Shown piece by piece: positions 9,501-17,242 of a DNA stretch of 64,000 bases. The stretch lies in contig NZ_CP121196.1 of the NCBI RefSeq assembly GCF_039994875.1, positions 2,976,001-3,040,000 on the forward strand, read 5' to 3'. A program made the position numbers and the translations under genes. This DNA is from Telmatobacter sp. DSM 110680 (GTDB lineage: Bacteria > Acidobacteriota > Terriglobia > Terriglobales > Acidobacteriaceae). The notes below the pieces were generated by a model that searched no databases, had not been told where the DNA came from, and saw nothing but the letters and a program-made list of their open reading frames with translations. How positions within the stretch are numbered: the stretch's first letter is position 1; each line of letters opens with the position of its first letter.

Positions 9501-10427
9501 CGGCGCATCGGCCGCTGCGATCTGGCTTGCTTTGTTGTACCAGTCATTGGCGTAGCCGATGCCGGTATTGCGGGCATAGAGATAGCCTTCGCCGTGGAAC
9601 TTCTGACCGCCGCTCTTTGAGAAGGCCTGCAGAACTGCCGGGCCCTTCGCGTATTCGGCGCCATAGGAAGCGGACAGATACTTGACGCTGTCCGTCATAT
9701 CCTGGTTGATGTTGGCGACCTGCGTTCCAGCGTTGCCTGGATCGATAAGATTGGCGCCATCAAGATATACGTCTGTCGAACCGTAGGGCTGCGTGCCGTT
9801 GGCGGAAAAGCTGCCGGCGGGGCCGTTGTTGGTGCCGGTGACTTGGCTGTTGTATCCAGAACCCGCGTTGCCGCCGTTGTTGAAGGTGACGCCAGGCATC
9901 ATCTTGATGAGTTCGGCCGCGTTGCGTCCCGTCAGTGTGGCGGAATCAACCAGTTCGTTGTTCAGGGTGGCGCTGACTTCGGCGGTATCTACCGGAATTT
10001 CAGCATCGGCGCCGGAAATGACCGTAACCGCGGTCGCCTCAGATCCGATCTTGAGGTGAATGTTAGGAATCGTGCGGCTATCACCCTGGTTGAGCAGGAT
10101 GCTGTTTTCTTCCCATGTTGCGAAGCTTTTCGCCGTGATCGTGACCTTATACGTGCCGGGGATCAACGCCGTAACTGAGAAGAAGCCCTGGCCGTCAGAT
10201 TTGGTTTCACGGACGTCGCCCGTGGACTCGTTAGTTACAACAACCTTGGCCCCAGGTACGCGGGCTTCCGTCTGGTCGGCGGTGATGCCGCTCAACGTGG
10301 CGGTCAGTTGCTGTGCATTTGCGATGGAAAAGGACAAAAGCAAGACTGGAATGACCAGCCATGGGATTCGCCCAAACCATTTCGACATCGATGAACTCTT
10401 CGATGTCTTTGTTTGGTTTGTAAACAT
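6513..10427 (-). CDS. Oar-like TonB-dependent receptor with carboxypeptidase-regulatory N-terminal domain
   Basis: A 1304-residue outer-membrane receptor. A well-placed AGGAGG lies 8 bases before the ATG at 10427. A signal segment (WLVIPVLLLSFSIANAQ, about 23-39) is followed by a CarboxypepD_reg-like Ig fold (about 42-135) with VPGAKVVVTNESTG and GTYKVTI. A plug domain (about 150-270) includes GRNAAELIKMMPGV and the DVYLDGANLIDPG stretch. The rest is a very long, Asn/Gly/Tyr-rich beta-barrel ending in an aromatic residue (YRWMQFAAKYYF), typical of outer-membrane insertion. The family imports oligosaccharides or other large ligands, or acts in adhesion/secretion (Oar). It has no SusD partner, as is usual in Acidobacteriota. 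It is monocistronic, with a structured upstream region and its own terminator. Confidence 0.9.
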   Translation of the reverse strand: MFTNQTKTSKSSSMSKWFGRIPWLVIPVLLLSFSIANAQQLTATLSGITADQTEARVPGAKVVVTNESTGDVRETKSDGQGFFSVTALIPGTYKVTITAKSFATWEENSILLNQGDSRTIPNIHLKIGSEATAVTVISGADAEIPVDTAEVSATLNNELVDSATLTGRNAAELIKMMPGVTFNNGGNAGSGYNSQVTGTNNGPAGSFSANGTQPYGSTDVYLDGANLIDPGNAGTQVANINQDMTDSVKYLSASYGAEYAKGPAVLQAFSKSGGQKFHGEGYLYARNTGIGYANDWYNKASQIAAADAPGALPSVIAKKNTLTPQSFYYIGGNVGGPVFFPHFNHNRDKLFFWAGYEYMDQHPYNAPVNMNVPTADQRKGDYRNTGIDPHVLSTYSPTYTLPCSNTGAWDEGCSDKTISPWNVAGQDYSNLSPYFDPNGVILDNLNPAPNATPGATNGWNNYTFSPTTPQNRWEVTGKVTYAFNDNNKLWGSYTLQEETDSHPLSIWWAPTWTIPYPSEPIGKETAHVYLANYTHVFSATTTNEVVFAYSEFINDNSLSNVSASSRSKLGFPAQSLFGTPKTDQIPNSTGGWNSGLTEINEFDFNSGIYGKGTFGKTSKAPSIADTFTKIIRTHSVKAGFYWDTQANLQANGSPINGNYDFENWGYTTTQNMTLDRLMGRVENYSENNTDVVPDITWHQWSLWAQDSWKASRKLTLNIGLRADHVGQWYDTLGGTQVWDPASYVNTANPPANTGILWNKLNSKIPASGWKSQLFLYNPRLGFAYDVMGTGRTVVRAGFGTYRYQVSSNDASGAMNGPLGSFGYGSSNVGVNGFYGYNIQGGLICMHPDPGGLAGSCSGPTAVTKQLPVPQGLNQVGADIHVDKEGDNKVPYADTFSFGVAQALPGHTVMEVSYVGSASRNQLLNGSNGHIEDANTVPFGAFFTPDPKSGTYWNTSPIAANCVSPCAGANTNDWRPLNNYGHVFIQTHGGYANYNSLQVSAQKQSGNLYMFTNFTFGKVLGTRDGSTSNGNGNGPVVNPFNLDANYGPLEYDHTKVYNLSLSYKLPKPIHNNWALGELINGWQLSNYTTYQDGAPYQTTSPNMNMTYQQYQCSGPSDPTPGCAGKSAGSTTAQPTVITMPIPATAEGGNTTTSIGTTTWFGSNQYENGIQPLVVCDPRKNLLKGQYFNPNCFAAPLPPTATSVGQNGQTIWPYIRTPHYFGSDLAIFKAFRVTDAQRVEVRISATNFLNHPNAQFGLAGNADNQLVFNGVSTGSALTYNSNSATSGIPQNKVGYRWMQFAAKYYF

Positions 10428-10786
10428 TTACCAAGCCTCCTGAAGCGTTTGTTGTTCTTGTTTTAATCTTCTGGCACACAACTGACCTCGACGCGCCGAG
10501 GTTAGCCACCGCCAGAAACCCATCTAAGTGAATCGAGTATCGATATCACAACCGAGAGACCATGAGCAAGCGCTTTTTGGGCGTTTGACCCTCAAGTAAA
10601 ACGGTTTCCCTTATCACCTAGATTTCTCGAGATTTACCCGGTTGGCCTATTCTGGCCAATTGTCATTTAATTGTCACCGGGTCAAAGTTTTCCTTTGGCT
10701 CAAAATCGAACACAGATAAAATTGGAAATAACCCAGACCTTTATACGCGAGAACCTCGGCGCTGGATGTGCTTTGAATCACCCAAT
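10428..10786. other. Intergenic region between the TonB receptor gene and a CRTAC1 gene
   Basis: About 360 bp with no credible gene. It is upstream of the receptor and downstream of the CRTAC1 gene, both on the minus strand. It holds an AGGAGG ribosome-binding site for the receptor near 10434, a small ACCTCG/CGAGGT inverted repeat around 10484-10501, a TCTCGAGA palindrome near 10625, and the operator-like cluster listed separately. No Rho-independent terminator for the CRTAC1 gene was recognised. Confidence 0.6.
10642..10676. promoter_or_regulatory. Operator-like repeat cluster upstream of the TonB receptor gene
   Basis: An inverted repeat, TTGGCC (10642-10647) and GGCCAA (10654-10659) with a 6-bp centre, is immediately followed by two direct copies of AATTGTCA (10658-10665 and 10669-10676). 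The copies start 11 bp apart, one helical turn, which is what a protein binding cooperatively on one DNA face would need. The distance to the receptor start is about 215 bp. The cognate regulator is unknown. Confidence 0.4.
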
Positions 10787-12553
10787 TCAGAGGGTCTGGA
10801 AAGGCCTCCCTGCCACGATTCCATGCCCCTCCAGGATCGAAATCAGGCGGTTTGCCGCCTGTCCGGGGTATTTCTCCGTGACTCCAGTCGGCCAGATCAC
10901 CTCAATGTCGGCCGAAACCGCTTTTCCCAAGCCGAAATGCAGGCGAGGGTCATTCGAAGACATGTAGCTCGCCTGGCTCATGACCGATTGGGCCTGAACC
11001 TTTCCAGCGTAGTGGACAAGGACTCGAGCCCCTATGGCGCTTCGGTTGCTTTTGGTGCCTTCCAGGCGGACCTTGATCCAGTTGTTCTCTTTGGGAGCGT
11101 CGTTGCGGAGTAGGGAAGGGGGCTCATGCTGATTCATGATGACGATATCCAGATCGCCATCATTGTCAAAATCACCGAAAGCGCACCCCCGACTCACGTG
11201 ATGAGCACCGATCCCGGGTCCGGCTTCGTCCCCTAATCGAGCAAATGTGCCATTCCCTCGATTTCTGAAGAGCAGGCGGGGACCCTTGTACGGGAATTTG
11301 GGATTGATTCGTTCCACCTCTGCATAAACGTTTCCGGTGACCCAGAAGATATCAGGAAATCCATCATTGTCGAGATCGACCAGGCCCGTGCCCCAGCTCA
11401 CGTACGTACGCTCCCCGGCTAAACCGGCCTCGTGCGCTACGTCATCGAAGTTGCCTTTGCCATCGTTTCGGTAGAGTCCGGCCGCTTGTAGTTGGAAGTG
11501 AGTTTTAACGATGTCGAGGTGCCCGTCCAGGTCGTAGTCGCCTACTCCAATACCCATACCCGCCATCTCTTGACCGTCCGGGCTGATGGCCACGCCGCGC
11601 ATCAGTCCTTCCTCGCGGAAAGTGCCGTCGTGGTTATTCAAGAGCAAGAGGCTCTGAGTCGTGTCGCAGGCTACAAAGAGGTCGGGCCATCCATCCTCGT
11701 CGATGTCAAAAGAGACGGCAGTTAAGCCATAGGAACTCTTGATCGCCGCAATGCCGGACTCTTTTGAAACATCGGTGAAGGTACCATCGCCGTTGTTCTT
11801 GTAAAGGAAGTGCTGCGGCGCCTTCAGCCCCTTTGGGCCGCACGCGACAGGCACGCCTTCGTAGTTGCAATTGGGAACGCTGAGGGATGGCTTGAGCGCG
11901 TTCGCCATGTCGATGTCGACATAGTTTGAGACAAACAGATCGAGGAAGCCATCACGGTTGTAGTCAATGAAAGTACAGCCTGCGCCAAATCGTATCGTAT
12001 CGTGCGTGAGGTGAGCCTTCTCAGTGACGTCGGTGAAGGTGCCGTTGCCGTTGTTGCGATACAGCTTGTTCTGGCCGTAGTAGGTGAGGAATAGATCTTC
12101 GAAGCCGTCGTTGTTGTAGTCGCCAACACAAACGCCCACGGCCCAGCCGGCATCCCACAGACCTGCTTCTTTGGTTACATCCTTGAAAGTGCCGTTTCGA
12201 TTGTTCTTGTAAAGCCGGTTCGACGCATCCGGCGGAACTGCTTCTAGGGTCCGTCCGCCGAGGATGAAGATATCCATCCAGCCATCGTTGTCATAGTCAA
12301 AGAAAGCACAACCTCCACCCATCTCTTCAATGATGTACGTAACGGCTTCGGGAACTCCGTAGTACATCTTGGCAGTGAGACCTGCGGACGCAGCGATATC
12401 CGTGAACGTCGAAAACGGCTTGGCTGTATCCGCTGGGTGATTTGCTTGTGCGGCGAAAAGATCGCGGGGAAGAAGTGTCGTGGCGCAAAGTGCAGGAGCA
12501 GTTTGCAGCAGTTTCCGCCGGCTCCAGCCGGAAGTGGGGAAGAACTTCTTCAT
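10787..12553 (-). CDS. CRTAC1 family protein (FG-GAP/VCBS plus ASPIC/UnbV), probable Tat substrate
   Basis: A 588-residue protein. The N-terminus has SRRKLLQ followed by a hydrophobic stretch (about 11-35), a plausible Tat signal, unlike the Sec-type signal of the 3356-5068 paralog. FG-GAP/VCBS blades with acidic calcium loops follow (FDYDNDGWMDIFI, GDYNNDGFEDLFL, IDYNRDGFLDLFV, FDIDEDGWPDLFV). The C-terminal ASPIC/UnbV region has SNRSAIGARVLV, HFGLG and VIWPTG. The upstream same-strand TPR gene ends 72 bp before this start, suggesting TPR-CRTAC1 co-transcription. An AGGA lies about 10 bases before the ATG. Tat export would suggest folding or cofactor or metal loading before transport. Catalytic role unknown. 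Confidence 0.88.
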   Translation of the reverse strand: MKKFFPTSGWSRRKLLQTAPALCATTLLPRDLFAAQANHPADTAKPFSTFTDIAASAGLTAKMYYGVPEAVTYIIEEMGGGCAFFDYDNDGWMDIFILGGRTLEAVPPDASNRLYKNNRNGTFKDVTKEAGLWDAGWAVGVCVGDYNNDGFEDLFLTYYGQNKLYRNNGNGTFTDVTEKAHLTHDTIRFGAGCTFIDYNRDGFLDLFVSNYVDIDMANALKPSLSVPNCNYEGVPVACGPKGLKAPQHFLYKNNGDGTFTDVSKESGIAAIKSSYGLTAVSFDIDEDGWPDLFVACDTTQSLLLLNNHDGTFREEGLMRGVAISPDGQEMAGMGIGVGDYDLDGHLDIVKTHFQLQAAGLYRNDGKGNFDDVAHEAGLAGERTYVSWGTGLVDLDNDGFPDIFWVTGNVYAEVERINPKFPYKGPRLLFRNRGNGTFARLGDEAGPGIGAHHVSRGCAFGDFDNDGDLDIVIMNQHEPPSLLRNDAPKENNWIKVRLEGTKSNRSAIGARVLVHYAGKVQAQSVMSQASYMSSNDPRLHFGLGKAVSADIEVIWPTGVTEKYPGQAANRLISILEGHGIVAGRPFQTL

Positions 12554-12625
12554 TCTTTGAGCGTCCTCATTCTACATTTGCCGCAGAGGAGGGGCAAACA
12601 CGCACGAGAGTAAGTCCCGGCGCAA

Positions 12626-14254
12626 TCACGGCTGAGATTGATGCGCAGCTGATTCGCGGGACAGGCGATCATTCAGCTTCTTTGCCTGCTCGTTCTCCGG
12701 ATCAAGCCGCAGTGCCATGGCAATGGCATCGCGTGCCTCAGGGAATTGTCCAGCTATTGCGAACTCTGCCGCAAGATTGATCCAGGCATCGAGATAACTT
12801 GGCGCGGCATGCACTGCCGCCTGAAAATGCTGAAGGGCGCCGGCGGAATCTCCACTGCGTGAAAGCAGGTAGCCGAGTTCATTCTGTGCGCCGGCCAGGT
12901 TCGGGTCCAATTGGATCGCCTGTTCAAGCTGGGCGCGCTCGCTATTCGAGTCGCCGGCTTTATGGAGCGCTAGTGCCAACTTGTACTTGAAATTGGCATT
13001 GCTGGGTTGCGCCGCTACAGCTTCCTTATAGTGACTGAGCGCGTCTTGGAGCTTGTCGTTCTTTAACTCGTCGTCTGCCTGAGCGGCTTTCATCGATGCT
13101 TCAAGCTGGGACTCGTCGCTTGATTTCTGCTCCTGGTAAATCTGGATCTCTTTCTTTGCCTGTTCGGATTCACCAAGACCGCGGAGAGCGAGCGCGAGCT
13201 GATAATGAGCTTGCGCCTCTTTTGCCCCCATAGCGATGGACTTTTCGAGTTCCTGGCGCGCGGGAGCCCAATCCTTTAGGAATACCAGGACCATGCCGAG
13301 TTCGTAGTGGGAGTTGGGAAGACTCGGATCAATCGATACGGATTGCTCGAGGAGAGATTTGGCTCCGGGATAATCACCTAATGCGCGAAGAACAATTCCA
13401 TTGAGATAAAGGACTTCAGCGTCATGCGGACGCTTTGCGAGGAGCTTTGGACCGATAGGACGTGCCGCATTTATGTGATTGGTGAGGACAAGAATCCGGA
13501 AAAGCTGCAGCTCGGCTTCCTGATTGCCGGGGTTGGCCTCAACGATATGCTGAGCGAGGTTGATCGCGTCCTGATAACGAAGCTGCTTGACCAAAACAAC
13601 GATAAGAGCTCTTGAGAGTGGCAGAGAAGCTGGGCGCGCGCTCAGCGCTTCGGTCAAGACGTCGCGGGCATCGTCAAGCATGTTCAGATTTCCAAGAGCC
13701 CGTGCGAGGTCGATTGTGAGTTTCTCAGTGTGCGGAGCATTGCGCAGCAGAATCACCACGTCGATGAATGCATTGCGATCAAGCAGGTCCTGACTGAGAC
13801 CTTCAAGCGCAGTAGTCGACGCCGGATCAATGGCGAGCGCTTGATGCCACTGTTCTTCGGCCTCCTGCCGCTTTCCTTCCTGGTCGAGGACAAAAGCGAG
13901 CATCAGGTGAGGCTTGATGACTTGTGGATCAAGTTGCACGGCTTTTTGAAGTTCAGGGAGAGCGTCGGCGGTATGGTTGCCATCGACGTAGGCGAGGCCG
14001 GTAAGGTAATGCAGCTGCGCTGACCCAGAATCTGACTTCACGGCGGCACGAAATGTCGCTACGGCGCAGTCAAACTGCTTGTGGCTGGCGTACCAGCTGC
14101 CGAGGACAACGGCATTGTCGGTGGTGGGATGGGCTTTGATCTTGGCGAGCAATTCTGCAGGACCGTTGCAGACGGCATACGCGGCGGTGGCCGTGAAGCC
14201 CGAAACGCCGGCCAGAGCTAAAACTGCAAACTTCGCCACCGGCCGCTTAACCAC
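12626..14254 (-). CDS. Large secreted TPR protein (set B, long form)
   Basis: A 542-residue protein that probably starts at a GTG (14254), with AGGAGA seven bases upstream. A signal segment (about 8-28, ending AAYAVC) precedes about 12 TPR units up to residue 530. Its N-terminal half resembles the 266-residue TPR protein at 25748-26548 in order and spacing. Both begin the mature part with a Cys, then have LGxWxxxHxxxxCA, then PHLMLAF or KLHLLLA followed by AEEQWxxALAIDP or AETEWRSALDIDP, then a DLL or DLI block. It is encoded immediately upstream of the CRTAC1 gene at 10787 and is likely co-transcribed with it. Likely role: an extracytoplasmic scaffold for the CRTAC1 partner. That role is inferred from gene order only. 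Confidence 0.85.
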   Translation of the reverse strand: MVKRPVAKFAVLALAGVSGFTATAAYAVCNGPAELLAKIKAHPTTDNAVVLGSWYASHKQFDCAVATFRAAVKSDSGSAQLHYLTGLAYVDGNHTADALPELQKAVQLDPQVIKPHLMLAFVLDQEGKRQEAEEQWHQALAIDPASTTALEGLSQDLLDRNAFIDVVILLRNAPHTEKLTIDLARALGNLNMLDDARDVLTEALSARPASLPLSRALIVVLVKQLRYQDAINLAQHIVEANPGNQEAELQLFRILVLTNHINAARPIGPKLLAKRPHDAEVLYLNGIVLRALGDYPGAKSLLEQSVSIDPSLPNSHYELGMVLVFLKDWAPARQELEKSIAMGAKEAQAHYQLALALRGLGESEQAKKEIQIYQEQKSSDESQLEASMKAAQADDELKNDKLQDALSHYKEAVAAQPSNANFKYKLALALHKAGDSNSERAQLEQAIQLDPNLAGAQNELGYLLSRSGDSAGALQHFQAAVHAAPSYLDAWINLAAEFAIAGQFPEARDAIAMALRLDPENEQAKKLNDRLSRESAAHQSQP

Positions 14255-14361
14255 TTAAGGATCTCCTGCAAATCAGGATAACAACTCAGGTGGAAATCGT
14301 CTTGGAACCGCTTGGTGACCGAGTATGCCAAACTGCATCTGAGGTATTGAGGACAGAACGT

Positions 14362-15237
14362 ATGGAATGGCAGGACGAGGGCGTCAGCTCGGATATTGAA
14401 GATCGCCGCGGTTCGAGCGGCGGCGGATTTGGATTTGGCGGAGGGATGGGGATTGGTGGTTTCATCCTGGTCCTGATCATCAGCGTGATCACGGGACGGA
14501 ATTTCTTCGCCGGGGGTGGAGGGCAGACAGATGTGGATCCCGGCCCAGGGGCGGCGCAGGGGGCGCCGAGCGGGCCGGTGGCTGAAGCTCCCGGGGAAGA
14601 TCGCGATGTGCATCTCATCAGCTTCGTGCTGAATGACACGCAGAACACGTGGTCTAAGATCTTTGCCGCGCACGGACGGCAGTATCGCCACGCGAAGCTT
14701 GTGCTTTACCGCGATGTGACGTATTCGGGCTGCGGAACGGCACAAGCTACGACAGGACCTTTCTATTGCCCTGAGGACGAGAAAGTGTATATCGACCTGT
14801 CTTTCTGGCAGGAGCTGAAGCACTTTGGCGGCGATACAGGCGATTTCGCGCAGGCATATGTGGTTGCGCATGAGCTAGGACATCACGTGCAAAAGCTGCT
14901 GGGGATCGAACAGCGCATGCGCCGGTTGTCGCAGCAGGACGAGGGCGAGCAAAATCCTCTGTCGGTTGATTTGGAATTGCAGGCGGATTGCTTCGCCGGC
15001 GTGTGGGGACATAGCACCGAGCAGCGCAACATCGTTCATGAAGACGACATCGCCAGCGCGCTTAAGGCGGCTGCGGCGGTGGGAGACGATCATCTGCAGA
15101 AAATGAGCGGGCGTGCTGTGAGTCCAGAGACGTGGACGCATGGATCAAGCGCGCAGAGGACCGAGTGGTTCAAGCGTGGGCTTCAAGGCGGCGACGTGAA
15201 CAGCTGCCCGACGTTCGATGGAAAGCTGGCACCGTGA
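14362..15237 (+). CDS. Neutral zinc metallopeptidase (YpfJ family), membrane-anchored
   Basis: A 291-residue protein. The frame is open to 14290, but the ATG at 14362 is preferred: it begins with MEWQDEGVSSDIEDRRG, the usual opening of the family, and a GAGG precedes it by about 10 bases. A Gly-rich stretch and one membrane segment (about 30-50, GGFILVLIISVITG) are followed by the protease domain. The zincin motif HELGHH lies near residue 171, and the expected downstream QADCFAG block gives the third ligand region. Active zinc binding therefore looks intact. The family (PF04228) is annotated as a neutral zinc metallopeptidase; its substrates are not established. It is divergent from the TPR gene at 12626-14254, with about 105 bp between starts. 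Confidence 0.92.
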   Translation: MEWQDEGVSSDIEDRRGSSGGGFGFGGGMGIGGFILVLIISVITGRNFFAGGGGQTDVDPGPGAAQGAPSGPVAEAPGEDRDVHLISFVLNDTQNTWSKIFAAHGRQYRHAKLVLYRDVTYSGCGTAQATTGPFYCPEDEKVYIDLSFWQELKHFGGDTGDFAQAYVVAHELGHHVQKLLGIEQRMRRLSQQDEGEQNPLSVDLELQADCFAGVWGHSTEQRNIVHEDDIASALKAAAAVGDDHLQKMSGRAVSPETWTHGSSAQRTEWFKRGLQGGDVNSCPTFDGKLAP

Positions 15238-15316
15238 AGTCGCGGAACAGGACTTCAATCGGGCTCTCTGGCCAACGGATTATGAGCGCTTTTGGCCTGA
15301 CACTTCATTAAGTCGT

Positions 15317-15682
15317 TCACGACGGTTTTGGCTTCGCTGCCTGCAAAGTTGCCAGCGCCTTCGCAACTCGATGCTGAAACTGACGCCAATCGGAGTTTTC
15401 TGGGCCAACCTGATCGATGGTCGCCTTTGCCGTGCAACTGCCGTTCTTGGCCGTCAGCTCTACTTTTTGTGTGTAGGGGGTGAACCTCCCGACGACAACG
15501 AACGACGCTCTCTGCGCGGCATCATCTATTGAGATGATTCCGTAGCGATCTGGCTTGCCTAGCGTGTCCTTGACGGCCCGCCAAAGGTCGTTGCAGGGAG
15601 CCTGATAGACGTCGATTGATTTGGCCAGCGCGGGAACAGTAACAATCAGCATCAAGAATGGCGTGACAAAAAACCTGAACAT
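15317..15682 (-). CDS. Small secreted protein of unknown function
   Basis: A 121-residue protein with a clear signal peptide (MFRFFVTPFLMLIVTVPALA). A GTG directly precedes the ATG at 15682 and could also serve as start. The mature domain has two Cys residues (in QAPCNDLW and NGSCTA), possibly a disulphide, and alternating beta-strand-like sequence (YGIISIDDAAQRASFVVVG). The layout resembles small periplasmic domains found in many Acidobacteriota, but I do not recognise a named family. It is convergent with the zinc metallopeptidase gene (about 80-bp gap). The 155-bp gap to the upstream VWA gene holds nothing recognisable. Confidence 0.7.
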   Translation of the reverse strand: MFRFFVTPFLMLIVTVPALAKSIDVYQAPCNDLWRAVKDTLGKPDRYGIISIDDAAQRASFVVVGRFTPYTQKVELTAKNGSCTAKATIDQVGPENSDWRQFQHRVAKALATLQAAKPKPS

Positions 15683-15840
15683 CACTGTCCTCTGGCTCGC
15701 GACCGGGTCCCAGGATGCACGCAGAGTCTGAGAAACAACCGCAGCCGGGAATTATACGGCTGCTCCCGGCCTCAGGAGTGTGATGTAGTTAGACCAAATG
15801 TACCGTCGAACTTGTGCCTGCTTTGAAAGAGGGCTCTCGC

Positions 15841-17076
15841 TCAATGAACCGTCTTCGATTTGCGGTTCATGTAATCCATCAGCAGGTATTCGCCCAATGT
15901 GTCGGGCGTGGTGAAGTATGCCTTGCCGCGGCACATCTCTGAAACCTTGTGGACGAACTGCACGAGGCCGAGGTCGGAAGCCAGCATGAAGGTGTTGATC
16001 ATGATGTTGGAGCGCTTGCAGCGCGCGACTTCTTCCAGAGTCTCACTGACGACCAGCGGATCGAGGCCATAGGCGTTCTTGTAAATGCGGCCGTCCGGTA
16101 GTGTCAGTGCCGACGGTTTGCCGTCGGTAATCATGACGATCTGCTTCATGTCCTTGCGCTGGCGGGCGAGAATGCGCTGCGCGACGCGCAGGCCTTCGCG
16201 GGTGTTGGTGTAATACGGACCGACCTTGACGCGGGCTAGTTGCGAGACGGGCAGTTCTTCGGCGGAGTCGTGGAAGAGAACCAGCGAAAGCGAGTCGCCA
16301 GGGTACTGCGTGCGGATGAGATGCGACAGCGCCATCGCAACTTTTTTGGCGGGGGTGAAGCGGTCTTCGCCATAGAGGATCATGGAGTGGGAGCAGTCGA
16401 GCATGACGACGGTGGCGCAGGAGCTCTGGTATTCGCACTGGTGAACATGCAGGTCGTCGTACTCCAAATTGAGCGGCAGGCCGATTCCTTCGCGGGAGAT
16501 AGCGGACTTGAGCGTTGTGGTGGTGTCGAGGTTGAGCGTGTCGCCAAATTCATAGCGCTGCGATGCGCCGTGAGCTTCGATGCCGGTGGCCCAGTGACGC
16601 GTGTCGTGGCGGCCGAAGTTTGATTTGCCAAGCGAGCCCAGCAGATCGCGCAGTGTCTTGAAGCCGAGGAAGTCGAGGCTCTTGTCGGTGACTTCGAATT
16701 TGACTTCGCCCTGGATGTTTCCAGCTTCGCCCATCATTTTCGACATCTGTGTGGGGCTCATGTTTTGCGAGTAGGAGATATAGTTTTCCTGCTCCATGCG
16801 CTGGATGAGCTTGTCGATGAGCTCATCGATTTTGCCCCGCTCGCCCATTTGTTCAAGCTGCTGGCGAATGCGGTCGTCAAACATATCGCCGGATTCGAGG
16901 AGCTGACGCAAGGCTTCGCGCAAGTCGTCGAGAGTGTGGTCCATGTCCTGAAAGCGCAGATAGGGATCGCGGAAGCCCGAGTCGAGGAGGTAATCGGAGA
17001 GTGCCTTAAGTAGGTCTTCGATATCCATCTCGGAGGCCAGGTCGCCGGTGAATTTGGTGTAGCGAACGCGCTTCAT
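15841..17076 (-). CDS. VWA domain protein, partner of the AAA ATPase at 17243
   Basis: A 411-residue cytoplasmic protein with no signal peptide. The N-terminal half (about 1-190) is helical and charged, with a [14 protein letters not shown] segment and a possible coiled coil. The C-terminal VWA domain (about 220-400) has the MIDAS motif DCSHS, a conserved Thr region ([11 protein letters not shown]) and the MITDGKPSA strand with its Asp. Such proteins pair with MoxR/Mg-chelatase-like AAA ATPases and work as adaptor-chaperone modules. From memory, the actinobacterial pair annotated as Mg-chelatase subunits (Rv0958/Rv0959 type) is the closest arrangement. The AAA gene lies upstream on the same strand, separated by 166 bp that contains a repeat-like element. 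Confidence 0.85.
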   Translation of the reverse strand: MKRVRYTKFTGDLASEMDIEDLLKALSDYLLDSGFRDPYLRFQDMDHTLDDLREALRQLLESGDMFDDRIRQQLEQMGERGKIDELIDKLIQRMEQENYISYSQNMSPTQMSKMMGEAGNIQGEVKFEVTDKSLDFLGFKTLRDLLGSLGKSNFGRHDTRHWATGIEAHGASQRYEFGDTLNLDTTTTLKSAISREGIGLPLNLEYDDLHVHQCEYQSSCATVVMLDCSHSMILYGEDRFTPAKKVAMALSHLIRTQYPGDSLSLVLFHDSAEELPVSQLARVKVGPYYTNTREGLRVAQRILARQRKDMKQIVMITDGKPSALTLPDGRIYKNAYGLDPLVVSETLEEVARCKRSNIMINTFMLASDLGLVQFVHKVSEMCRGKAYFTTPDTLGEYLLMDYMNRKSKTVH

Positions 17077-17110
17077 GGGTTGTCCTAGTGTGGTTGAACT
17101 TGCGTTGCAG

Positions 17111-17190
17111 GTCGAAAAGCAGATCCTTCGCTCCGCTTACCCCACTGCGTGGGGCCCCAAGCTGCTCCGCTCAGGATGACACAGTGCAGT
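17111..17190. repeat. Candidate interspersed intergenic repeat
   Basis: Between the AAA and VWA genes lies a non-coding stretch containing AGATCCTTCGCTCCGCT, a perfect CCCCAC/GTGGGG hairpin with a 3-base loop (17140-17154), an overlapping GGGGCCCC palindrome (17151-17158), and GCTCCGCTCAGGATGACA. I recall near-identical CTTCGCT...CTCAGGATGACA pieces as dispersed intergenic elements in acidobacterial genomes. Only one copy is in this window, so repetition is not shown here. Confidence 0.45.
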
Positions 17191-17242
17191 TGGTGCGATC
17201 CCTTGTAGCTCTCGCGGAGTCTTAAGCCTGGATCCTCCGTTG

